Part shown: in pieces, positions 26,301 through 38,100 of the stretch | Position numbering within the stretch: the first letter of the stretch is position 1 | Layout of the letters: each line of letters starts with the position of its first letter | From: Auanema rhodensis | Taxonomy: Eukaryota; Nematoda; Chromadorea; Rhabditida; Rhabditidae | Assembly (NCBI GenBank): GCA_964057225.1 | Contig: OZ059899.1 | Span: forward strand, 8,742,001 to 8,806,000 | Reading direction: 5' to 3' | Length of the DNA stretch: 64,000 nt | The notes under the pieces: generated by a model | What the model was told of the DNA's origin: nothing | Seen by the model: the letters and a program-made list of their open reading frames with translations, nothing else | Databases searched by the model: none | Program-made: the position numbers and the translations under genes

Positions 26301-27365
26301 TATAATGGTCGAAGCTTAAAGTAAATGCTTTCTTCACAGATCTTTAAAAAAAACAAGTATTTTGATTGATCAATGTCTAGGAATATCTTTCATCTTGCAT
26401 TAAATAACAAATGACAGGAAGACAAAATTAGCCGATTAATGCAATCATCTAAAGTTATCAGAAAGTTTGTTGGAAGCAAACTAAACAGTTTTCATTTAAA
26501 ACATTTAGATAGTTCGAGGAAATGTGAAAAAAAGCTGATTAAGAGCAATAAAAAATGAACTCGATAGCATTAAAGTCAAGAAATAAAAATTTACCAGAGA
26601 AAGTAAAAAACAACAAACAAAGAATTGTTCTTTAACCAATAATCAGTCTTGATAAAAGATTCTGAGTTGAACTGTGAGCATTGAAAAAGGTAGTATTATA
26701 TGCTGTAAACAATAAAAAAAGATAACAAACAATTTGTAACTTGGGAAGATAAGAAAATGAATATCAGAAAGAACATAAACACTAAGTTTGGAATTACAAA
26801 TGTTTTGTTTTAAAATTTTCAATACTCATATGATAGAATTTGTAATTTTAAAAACTTCGGTGGAAGTCTGAGAGATACGATGGTTAAGGAAGAAAATGAG
26901 AGCAGTAATGTGCAAGTATAGCTCAGTTGAGCAAAAGAAATATAAATTATATGTGTATGAAACATATCAAAAACGAGAAAAGAGCGTGTGCTTTCCATAA
27001 AAAGGTGTATGTACACTTTCATTCAAACTACGTGTTTGAAGGAGCACAAAGAAAAATGAAAAATTATGGGCTTAAGCGAAGCTTGTTCAACCAGTTTTTT
27101 CATATAGAATTGTGGACTAGCCTGTACTCATACTAGAAAATGAAAGGAATGAGAGGAATCGCTAGTAAAAATAAGAACATTATGAACGAGAAAAAATAAA
27201 GTAACAACTATATTTCAAAATTTTTTAAAAAACTTACTGGCACTCCATCATACCCAGGAGGTGGAACGTAACGAACTTTCTTTAAGTAAACGGCATATAT
27301 GGCATCTGAATGCCGCTCATCACCCCAGTATTTGCTCATTACTTCATGGTAGTAGCATTTTTTTC
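20326..27365 (-). CDS. rgl-1: RalGDS-like guanine nucleotide exchange factor, 5' end incomplete
   Basis: It activates Ral GTPases and is itself a Ras effector. Twenty-three exons are visible. The upstream-most, 27238-27365, encodes [20 protein letters not shown] and enters in phase 1, so at least one further 5' exon is missing. The next 22 exons, 24065 down to 20326, total 2,415 bases (804 aa plus stop), all in frame. RasGEFN domain: KAGTVEKLV, then [20 protein letters not shown] and [15 protein letters not shown] (24.06-23.34 kb). Catalytic RasGEF domain: [19 protein letters not shown], then [20 protein letters not shown] and [18 protein letters not shown], running to about 21.90 kb. A Ser-rich linker follows, then a C-terminal Ras-association domain ([18 protein letters not shown]) and a basic tail ending LLRWSSGYL. 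In C. elegans the Ras to RGL-1 to RAL-1 branch patterns vulval fates. One donor (GTGGGA at 23646) is weak. Confidence 0.92.
24066..27237 (-). other. rgl-1: Large rgl-1 intron, containing a likely alternative first exon
   Basis: A 3.2 kb gap between the exon at 27238-27365 and the one ending at 24065. Apart from the candidate first exon at 24437-24706 and its GC-richer flank (to about 24990), I see AT-rich DNA with no other supported exon. Confidence 0.6.
24437..24706 (-). CDS. rgl-1: Candidate alternative first exon of rgl-1 (90 codons, acidic)
   Basis: An ATG at 24706 opens a 90-codon frame starting [14 protein letters not shown], with a run of aspartates (seven or more, from a GAT/GAC repeat) followed by basic residues, ending FLPELL exactly at a GTAAAT donor (24436-24431). 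It splices in phase 0 to the exon ending at 24065, giving an 894-residue isoform without the upstream exon. The DNA is clearly more GC-rich than its surroundings. Against it: no homology is recognised, and part of the frame is a microsatellite, so this could instead be 5' untranslated sequence of an internal promoter. Confidence 0.45.
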
Positions 27366-29197
27366 CTAGAAAGCAGAAAATTTTCAATCAATCAGAATTG
27401 GCAGAGAAATGAAAAAACAGGAAAAAAGAACCGAGGAAACATTTAAATGGATAGAATAGTAGCATCAAAATGCTAAAAGTGAAAAGTCATAAACTATGTT
27501 AGAAAGCTGACAAGTAGAAGAAATGCCATAATTTACAATAGTGAATAATCAATAAAGTATTGCTATAATTCTTCAAAGACCACAACATCCTTTAAATCAA
27601 TGTAAGTTATCACAAAAAAATTAATTTTATATTTAACATATCATCTTCTTAAATACACATTATGAGAAAAATAGCACAGTTGAAGATACGAGAGCTATGT
27701 GTACGAAGAAAATCGTCACACCAGCAATACAAGGACGATTAATATACGAATTTGCGCGGTTAATATCATGTGTTTTAGAGGAATATGGGTTCAAAAAAAG
27801 ATAAATATGAAATTATAAGTGTGAAATATTCAATTTTATGATGAAATAAATAATATTTGTACTCAAAGAAGTATTTAGTTAATCGGCGTAAAAAAATTCA
27901 ATGAAAACAAAAATCAATATACACTCGACGAAAACTTTCAGGCTAAAAACTAACAAAAAAAAGTCAGTTTTACATATATTTCGTACACATTCACATATGA
28001 ATATATAATAAATATTAAATGGATTAAAAGTATGTCGGAACTGCCAAATATGAATGAAAATAAGATGAGGTGAAGAGCGCCAAACAATTGTGACATTGAG
28101 AATCGATCGATCGAGTGCGCCTAGGCCCGCAGGAAGACCCCCAAAACGATGATGGTCATTGAGCGAAACAACCCCCCCCTTTCTCCTCTATTCCACAACC
28201 CAGACTCTCTGTGTTACTCACTACTCATCCAAACACACAGACAATCGCTCACCATCCATACCAGCTGACCATCACCTCACAAACCACTGTCGGCTGCTGA
28301 CTAACTGTTCATTATATCTGATATTATGTTACTAAAAGTTGTTCAAAATATTCAAGAATTGTGACAATTTATTGATTGATTGCAATTTTCTTCTATATTG
28401 AACGAATAAAAAGATTTTAGCTTATATAAAGTATTCTAAAATATTCACTGGAAACAACTAGAAAACAGAACCAAAAAAGCTAATGGCTAAATTTGCACTA
28501 CGAAGATAATCGTCAGTACGGTCATAGGCTCAGTTTGAAATTCTGTTCGCACACAAAAGGATGAAAAGGAAAATGGGATGATGAAGACGATGACTCGTTT
28601 CAAAGCTTAGAGCTAGAAACGTCATCAACATGGTTTATCATAGCGACAGAGTAAATAGAGGAAGAAACAAATATATTGAAAAACAGCTGAAGCATTGATG
28701 GATAGAACAACGGAAGGAAATGCATAAAAGAAAAGTGGAGAAAAAGAGTAACAGGATGAGGAAAATAGTAGGAAACGAATTGAAGAGAGGTTCGAAAGAG
28801 AACAACACTATGTAGAGAAAGCAGGACGGAGAGTTAGTGAAAGGATGGTACTGGAACGAGAAACTATCGTCTACAATTTCATCTGGGAAAACTGTATCGA
28901 ATACATGTATTGCAAGCTTTAATGTAGTATATCAGATGAATGTTGAAGGAGTTTCCAAAATCGGTTTTTTTTGCTTCCACGGTACAAAGAGTTACTGAAC
29001 AGTGAACAAGTATTGGCCCGATTAATCGAATTAGTTTTAATAGAATTATAATTGAAAATAATATTCAAATTTTGGAAAAAAAGAGAAATAAGAAAAGTTT
29101 TAAATAGAAAAAACAAAAATTCAGTCATTCTGTGCGGCGAGAACTTTAAGAAATGACAAATGCTATCTGCTTGTTCTATATAGGCCTCATTAGCATA

Positions 29198-29212
29198 TGA
29201 CGTCATCACGTG
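29198..29212. promoter_or_regulatory. Palindromic CRE next to palindromic E-box
   Basis: TGACGTCA at 29198-29205 is followed after one base by CACGTG at 29207-29212. These are the full consensus sites of CREB/ATF-type bZIP factors and of Myc/Max or MITF/HLH-30-type bHLH factors. The pair lies about 1.8 kb upstream of the first rgl-1 exon found. Function is inferred from sequence only. Confidence 0.4.
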
Positions 29213-30346
29213 AACAAACAAATTTTTGGAATTTAGTGGAAGTGTTAAAGAAGATTGTATACAATTACTATAAAAATCATGTATATACGTATATATTTGA
29301 ATGTTAAAAGCTAAAAAGCCCAATTAAGAAAATATGAAATTGTTTGTAACATACATAATAAGCATAGATGAAAGCTATTAGAACGATAACAATTTCACCA
29401 AAATAGATGAGATTACAGGAAATAATGGAGATGATTTAGATAATGATGAAAATCATTTATAACATGGTAGGTTTTACGATAGAAAGGTTGACAAATAGGC
29501 GCTACGGATACTCCTACATGACAATGGTGGGAGAGCTGTCAAATTGTCCTATAGACATTCAGAAGGAAAATAAACGAAATAAAAGTTCAAAGAGAAAAAT
29601 GTTATGAATTCAGTTGAAGTAAGTGAAAAGAACTTTGATAAAACATTGTACTGTTAAGAAGCAGGGCTTGTCTTATCATCCTCTTCAGGAGGAAGATACA
29701 CACATTGACCTAATGGAATGAAAATTGGACAGAAAAATATAAAAAAATAGCCAAAATGACATTCACGCCCTTAACGAAATAAATTAAACATTGTGTTGAT
29801 CCGAGAGATTGTCTACAAGGTTGCGTACGGTCTTGCCCAGTTTAATATTGAGAGAAAAAAGTATAAGACGAAAAAAGAAAAGCCAAATGACTGTTCAGAA
29901 GCGTCCCCAATAATTAGACCAGGGAAAGGTCGAAATCATCATCTTCAGTCATCATTGTCATTATCATCATCAACATTTTCTTCATTATTAGTGTTTTTGT
30001 TTTGAAAAAAAATTGCAGTGTCATGGCACTAAAGAAAATTTCGTAGAAGAATTAAATAAACATTTTCAAATTAAATTTAGAAAAAATGCATTAACTGACG
30101 AATAATAAAGTTTTTTTTATGAAATATGCCTAACGCCAACGCGAATGAAAGTTTTTGAGTAGGCAGACAGAACAAACTTTCTTCAGAATAGGCGAAGAAT
30201 GACATAATGAAAATTAAATTTTAGAAAGAAAGGTATAATGACAGCAAAGTCAATAGTATTTGTGCGAGCAGCTTCACGATGAGTCGCCACACTAGCACAT
30301 TCCAATATGGGAATCTGTTTGTCTTTCTTTCTGTTGAGACTGCTTC

Positions 30347-30382
<36 letters not shown>
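30347..30382. repeat. (GAT)n trinucleotide repeat
   Basis: About twelve consecutive GAT units. Read on the minus strand this gives a poly-serine run in an otherwise random frame, so I take it as a microsatellite and not coding. Confidence 0.9.
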
Positions 30383-32165
30383 CAGGACGATAACTATAAA
30401 ATAGATTATCGACTGCAGATAGAAAGCGAATATAATGAAGAAGATTTCGAAGATGTTTAGAAGATAGTAAAATCTATATGAATATACCATGAAAGTATTA
30501 AAATTTGGTTCAATTCTTAAAATATGTATGTATATATACATATATGTATGTTTTCTGCAGAAAATAAAAAAGACAAAACAAAGTTTTGTGAAAACGAAAG
30601 GCTATGAAATGAGCATGTGCTGTGTGATACATCGACATTCCATATGATTAGTGTTATAATGTTGTAATATGAAATGGATTATAGAGAGAACAGCTACTAA
30701 GACTTGAAGATGGATTGCCACATTTGATATAATCAACGTTCAAATTAATTTTAAATATACGATTATAAATATTGATAACTGTAAATAGTTACTAACTTTT
30801 GAAATAGTATAATAATATAGTTATAGTAATAAAATACAATTTTAAAATATCAAATATAATATAATAAAATTTGACTTAGCAAAAATTAAAACAAATCCAA
30901 TCTGGAAGTGGTCAATTCTATCCTAGACCCTTCTACATAACATTTACGAAATAGAAAAAGACGTTATCTTGACCATGGACCAGTTGGATGCAGGTTGAAG
31001 CTTGTGGGCTTTTCATTTTCGTACAAACAAACAGAGAACAAACAGTTCGATCATGGAAGAACTGAAGTGAAATCGACGAAAAACGCTTTGAAGAATGATC
31101 TGACATAGACGAACCGTTTGCAAAAGTCTAGAATATGTTGTTTTTTTGGTAAAAAAACAGGATAAAAAGTATAATTAAACAATGAAACACAATTTAAATT
31201 CAAATTGTCTTCAGTACACGGTGTCAAGAAAAATATACTTCGCAATATTTTATGTTTATGCATTCATATTTGATTGAAATATAAGATATAGTCATTTGTT
31301 TGTTTATTTTTTTTCGAACAGAAAGAAATCTAAATAAGGTTTGAAAATCGCTCACTTTGATATGATGCAAAAGATGAAACCGGAAGAAACTGAACAAGGA
31401 AGCTTCACTGTTCAATATAAAAAAAAAGAAAGAAAAAATGTTCTTAAAAATGGAATCTCGTTATATTCAGCAAATATTTCAAAATTCAAAAGAATATTCA
31501 TATAAACTATCGATTTTTAACGTATAAAAAATGAAGATAAACATGAGAAGAAAACGTTTTTGAATCATTTTGTTAGTTTCAGGATGATAAAAAGCTTTTC
31601 ATTCTTCTTATCAGAACACTGTGATAGCTGGTCACACGAATCTATTGAATATGACATGTCTCATGTTCTCATCATGTTTTATTGTCTTTATTCTTTGTTT
31701 AATATATTAGATATTGTTTTCACATTGCTTATTAACTTTTTTTTCCATAAAATAAGTTAAATATTGAAAAAAAAAATTTAAAAATAGTCTCATGCAACAC
31801 AATTGGAAGTAATATTGACCCCACGACTTTCCTTCGAAATCAGTCAGAACAAATAAATAGAAAGAAACTAGGAAAAAAAATATTTGTTACTTTAAACTCT
31901 TAAAAATAAAAAAAATAGACAGAAAGAAGGTTTTGGCGTGTTTTTTATATTTCTGATGTATGCTCAATGGCATGCGATGGGCACTCTAATGTACACATTA
32001 CATGTTTTTGAAAAATTAAAGATTTATTTGATATTTTCAACGAATTTATATAATTATATAAATTCATATAATATTTTAAACATATCGACGAATTCTGCAA
32101 TTATTTCCAAGCTTGGAAGTGTCTAACTAGGCATTTAGCTGAGGATCTTTTACTAGTAGTTATTT

Positions 32166-35100
32166 TCAGTTGCCACAGTAAATTCCAGAATTGTGTCTAA
32201 AGTACTCAGTTAATTAAAAATATTGAAAACTTAAACTTGAAAATTATCATGAAAGATAATATTTAAAGAAAAAGAACTGACTCAGCATTAAGCAAAGATT
32301 CTTGAACTTTGAGTACAATACTCTTCATTAATGTTGTTTTATCACCGGCGTAGAAACTACAGTTTGAGCCACCAGACAGATTCTGTGAGATAAACATTAG
32401 ATTCTTTCTTTAATAAAGTTAAAATTGATATAATATTTTGATGTAAATCATATAGTTAACTATTATTATTATTTTAATATAAGATAGTGATTAATATTGC
32501 TTAGATATTCGAAAAAAAAACAAACTTGTAAAGCTTGAATATCTTTCACTCCGCTACCATATCCTACAGTTATTACTCCATATAAATTGTTTCTTAATAT
32601 ATCAGCAGTAGACGGTTTGTCGAGGAAACTGAAATCCCAAGTTACATATAACAATGATAAATAATAAAACTAACTCTGTTGTAGATGTAACATAGATTAA
32701 AACATGATTATTAATATTGGGACGGAATCCATTATCCTCTTTACGGAAGTCAGGGTCTGCAGCATAAAGTAAGGCTCTGAAAATATTCGTGATATTATAC
32801 GAATGAAAAGATAATTAACAAAAACTATAGTAGAATACCATTAATAACTTACTCATTTAAATATTGTCCAGGAATATTATTACTTGAATAATGATCCATA
32901 GTTTGTTGAAGGTATTCGTTAAGTGAATGACGAGATGTTATTGAATTTAGTCCAACCATGGTTGTTGCAAATTTATTTTTAATTCCAGATACTGGAATGA
33001 TGGCTGTACGAGTGTAATTCAATCCAACGGAAAATGGTGACATAACATTGTTAATGAAAGTAATAATCTGAAAATTGAATGAAAATGTTCAAAAAGTATG
33101 TTTTGAGTTGCTTACATCTTTGGATAATGTTTGAGCTGATGGAGAAACATCTAACAAGTAAGTTACATCTACCATCATATGCTCGAAAGGATACAATGGT
33201 GCAACTGTTGTTTTAGTGGTAATGCCTTTAGTTGTAGTAGTAATTGGTTTTGTAGATATAGTAGTTGAGATGGTGGAAGGAGCTGCAGTAGTTGAAATGG
33301 TGGAAGGAGCTGCAGTAGTTGCTGAGCTGGTGGAAGGAGCTGCAGTAGTTGAAATGGTGGAAGGAGCTGCAGTAGTTGCTGAGCTGGTGGAAGGAGCTGC
33401 AGTAGTTGAAATGGTGGAAGGAGCTGCAGTAGTTGCTGAGCTGGTGGAAGGAGCTGCAGTAGTTGAGATGGTGGAAGGAGCAGCAGTAGTTGAAATGGTG
33501 GAAGGAGCTGCAGTAGTTGAGATGGTGGAAGGAGCAGCAGTAGTTGAAATGGTGGAAGGAGCTGCAGTAGTTGAGATGGTGGAAGGAGCAGCAGTAGTTG
33601 AAATGGTGGAAGGAGCTGCAGAAGTTGAGATGGTGGAAGGAGCTGCAGTACTTGATGAGGTGATAGAAATGGTGCTTGTTGGAGATAAAGTTACCGGTGG
33701 CATAGCTAAATTAGTTTAGTTTAAATAAATATGAAATAAAGTTCAAACTTGGCAAGGTGCCATTAACACAGAAGGCAACTAATTGTCTTTTAAATTGAGA
33801 CTTAATACTATCCTCTCCATATATAAGAACTCCAATCATATCAGATTGACAGACGAAAGGATCTGAATAATATTCCCAAGTGCAAGAAAAACGAAGATAA
33901 AGTGGAGATCCCATTATTGGCTAAATTGCAACTTCAAGTTATGGTATTTGATCACTAAATTCACCTTATTCGTAACCAAATCAATTATTTGAATGTATTT
34001 CAATTCAATATCCTCCCGTTGAGCCACATGGAAAGTAGCAATTGTAGATTCTATAAGAATTCATATCACATTAATTCTAAAATGACGATGTATTAAACCT
34101 CCAGCATTTGGTGTTTTTAGTGATCCATCAATGTGGGCACCAATTGGATCATCGACTGTGGTAGGGGCAAAATATTGATAAACTTTAACTGCTTGAGTTG
34201 CATAAACGGAAAGTAAGCATATACCAGGTGTAGATAACTATAATAGTTTGAAATAGAATAATAAAACGTTTTTAGTTACCGATAAGCTATATATACCAGC
34301 TTGTGTAACTTGGAATCTGACAAGTCTGGTTAAAGAGTCGGTGTATACAGTTTCAGTTAGAGTTGTACCTTAATTATTATTTTACTTTAATAGTAAATCA
34401 TTGTTAGTTTCAAATTACCTCCATAGATGTTTTTAACACCATGAATGTCCCCTATTGAACTAGTATATGATATATAGATGAATTGAACATCTTTTTCAAC
34501 CTATAGTAATATTGAATAAAATATAATAAAAATTATAATAGTTAATTAATAAGGAATTAATTAATATAACATACACTGATTTGCCATGAAGCACCAGAGC
34601 ATTTCAAGCCGGTTCCATATGTTGGATTAGATATTGTAGCAGACATATATCTTGTGGGAAGATATGACGCTATAAACTGAAAACATTTTGATTCTTTTTC
34701 TTCTTCTTATTTTCTAATTAAAGTTTACTCTATTCAATTGAGTAGCGTCCAAGAACAGTGTATTTCCGTCCGTTGCATAAGTCAGTCGCACCAGATGAGA
34801 AACGGAGGCATCATCAGGAGCAGATCCACATACAGAATTCGTGTCATAAATCCATGTCAACTATGAATTATTAATATTATTCAAAGTTTTAATATGTTGA
34901 ATGAGTGTACCTGTGCTTCAGTTGCTCCAAGTCGAGCTACGGTGTCACTTCTGTTCTTGTAATCAGCTGCTGTAGAAGCAGTGAATAAGAGTATTTGCGA
35001 CTCAGGGAAAGCAAGTTCATGCATTAAAAGTTTATCAATTGCTCTAGAAATATGGGAAAGATTATTAAAAAATATATAAATTTAATTATAAATTAAAGTT

Positions 35101-38100
35101 TAAATAGTAACTTACGCGAATATATTTGATGTACAATTACCATTATCTTTAATTCCCAGCGTAGTTAGAGTTTTAATTGCTTTTTGAACATCAGATATAT
35201 TATTGAATGTATAATATTCATATGTTACAGCTTGAGCTAAACGAATATAGAACTGTATTTAAAAAAAATTTGATACTTACAATTGAAAGCAACTAACATA
35301 TATTGTGTAAACCAGCCAGGATGTTGCTGTGTAGCAGCAGTTATAGCATCGCTGAGTCCAGTAGATAACTAAAAAGAAAATATATATACTATATAGAAAA
35401 ATAAATTAAAAACATTATACCTGTTGCAAAGCATTCATATTATTTTTAGTTGCTTCAATAACAATAGCTAATGATTTTTCATTAGAATTAAATTTATATT
35501 GGAGTCTTGGAAGACATTGATCTTAAATTTTGATAAAAATTAAAAAAAAAACAATAAAACAATGCTGTCGTACTGTATTGACAACTATGTCCTGTATATC
35601 CTCTTGGACAACTGCAAGAAGTTTTAGATGAATCTAAAGTTCCACCATTGACACAAATTGGAATAGTACAATCTTTTCCAGTCCAATATTCATCACACAC
35701 GCAACCATTTGCACTTTTAACTCCACCATTTCCACATGTCAGAACTAAATTAAAGAATAATTCTTAAAGCTAAAACTGTGAATTAAGTACCTGACTTTGA
35801 ACAATGAGCGAACGAAACACGTTGGAACAGGTTACCAAACTCATCTTCTCCGTAATGCTGTATATAAATTTAAATATTTACTTTATTAAATGCTTATACT
35901 TACAGTAACCATGACTTCATTCATCGTAGTAGTATCTGGACAAACGAATGGCTCAGAAACCCATGGGAAGTTACAGTTCAAACGGTATCTATACTTTGCA
36001 GCATTGTAAAATGTTGCTGAAAACGAGCATTATTTTATATTTAAAATTTTTTTAAACTTGCCATTATAAGCATCCCATAGGCGAGCATGAGTAAGAATTG
36101 GTACACGGTTTTCGTTGTCTTCCGAGTGCAGATATCCCATAACCATATTGTTAGAAGAATCCTGAACATATAAATTATATCCAATAAAACAAAATAGTAA
36201 AGCTGACCACAACAGGATCAAGTTCAGGATTATCACTGAATAATGAAGTAGTGTATCCAGTGAAAAGTTGAAGACTACTTTGTACACGAGCCTACGATAA
36301 ACTTATTTAAAGGCAATATATATGGTAAGCCTACTTCTGCATAGCACATTTCGTTTCCATTAGTTTGTTGGCCTGTAATATCCACATACCATTTACCAGC
36401 AGGTAAAACGTCTGAAAGAATATGATGACGTAGTTTATGTGTGAACTAAAAAAAAATATCAAACTAACTGTCTTCAGGGTCCTCTCCGCCTCCGTAAGTA
36501 GGATCAAATCTATGTTTTTGACAAATATATGGCAAACCAGCTTCACAATTTATTTGCTTCCTAAATTTTTTTGAAGTTAATTTGCAATGTAATCATTACT
36601 ACCAAGTATATCCATTAGGAGCAGATTTATCAAAATAGACACAAAAAGCATCTTTCTCATAAGCAGGTGTTGTTCCATTAGGATACCAGTAAACTTCACT
36701 CTGATTGAGCTGCAAAAAAATTTTTTTTTCTGTTTTGAAAAGCCTTTTTACTGGAACGGGTTGTGCAAATCCTCTATCCCAATGGCATCCTGTTCGACTA
36801 CATAATAATCCAAGCCAAAATGCTGATGATGTATCTTCTTCTTCAACACAATGGTTATGAAATAAACACAAAAACACAAAAAATTACTTTGCAAAATAAG
36901 ATGCTGAATTGGTGTCATATCATCCACAAGAAAACCTCCTGCTTCAGAACAAATGGTTTTTGCAGTATAGTAACTTCTAGGAGCATCGTATTCGATACGA
37001 ATACAGTATTGACCTGATTCAATCCAACCATCATCACAAGCTTAACAAATATAATTAATAAAATTATTTTTTATTATAAAATTACGTTTTCTAATTTCAT
37101 AGAAAGACCAGCCAGAGAATTCATCTCTTGCAATAACCATTGCTTCATGCGAATGACCTGCAATATGTTAATAGTTTAACTTCTAAGGTATAAGTTAAAA
37201 AAAATAAAGAAAAACCTAAAGGATCCACAACATTAATAGTATCATTAAAACCAAAAATGTTTAATTGAATAGTTTGTACATAAGCATCAATTGGGAAATA
37301 CATCTAAGTTATTCGTAAATTAATGTAGATCATATTATAATACTTACTCTTAAAGACTTGGCGCAGTCATAAGACCACTGTGCAAAGACAATTCCTGATG
37401 AATATTGAAGTGGAATAACTCGAATAATCTAAAAAATTGAAACTTGATTCAATAATCAAAACTGCAAGTTGGTACATCAGAAATATGTCCAGGTTGAGTT
37501 GTATATACAACTCCAGTGCTTCCAGCAGCAAGATCATATAGAAGTTCGAAATTATCCTGAAAAGTAGAAATGAATTGATCTAGCAAACGCGAGCCTTACA
37601 GATGTTGCGTTACAGAAGAATCCATTTGAATTTCTTGGTGAATAAGCAAGGAAACCGTTAATGGTTAAATACAAAGCTCGTGAGTATTCATAAGCCTCAC
37701 CCCATCCTCCTCTTTCACTGTTATCGGGTATTGAAGTCTGATATATTCGATACAAAACATTATTTTATTAAAGAACCCACCAAGAATATTTCGATATATG
37801 ATCCAGGCATAATATCATGACGACGAACAACATTGTCTAAAGCACGGTACAACTGAAAAGTGTTGATGTTTTTTGTTTTGATGAATCGTTATACCTGAAC
37901 AGTACAAGAGGTATCAGTGGGAAGTTTAGAACTAAGTTGGCTAAGTGCATGAATGACTTTAGTTGGGTTCCAAGCTGGTGCTTCTGCAAGAATGCCACCA
38001 TCTATAAAAAAATTCAAATGTTTTCACATTGGTATCAGTATGTTAATACATGTTGAGTTGAATCCAACAAGTACAAAGTTTCTGATCCAATTACTATCTT

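Larger units (their letters stand above)
27366..32165. other. Region upstream of rgl-1: probable promoter and missing 5' exon(s)
   Basis: No convincing coding exon across 4.8 kb, although the rgl-1 exon at 27238-27365 requires one upstream. A GC-richer patch at 28090-28300 and another at 28600-28870 are candidate promoter or 5' untranslated segments. A CRE plus E-box lies at 29198-29212, and a (GAT)n tract at 30347-30382. The region also borders the 3' end of the large minus-strand gene that stops at 32166. Confidence 0.5.

Noticed and set aside
28919-29323. 134-codon minus-strand open frame upstream of rgl-1
   Set aside because: Composition is random and Phe/Ser/Asn-rich, as expected from AT-rich DNA, with no recognised domain and no useful splice site. 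The CRE and E-box pair falls inside it.
30221-30541. 106-codon minus-strand frame with poly-serine
   Set aside because: The serine run is just the (GAT)n microsatellite read in reverse; the flanks are low-complexity hydrophobic sequence without homology.
33216-33719. Long plus-strand frame of VEGAAVVEM repeats
   Set aside because: It is the reverse strand of the Thr/Ala/Pro/Ser coding repeat; repeat periods of 27 and 30 bases keep all frames open. The minus-strand reading fits the flanking domains and splice sites.
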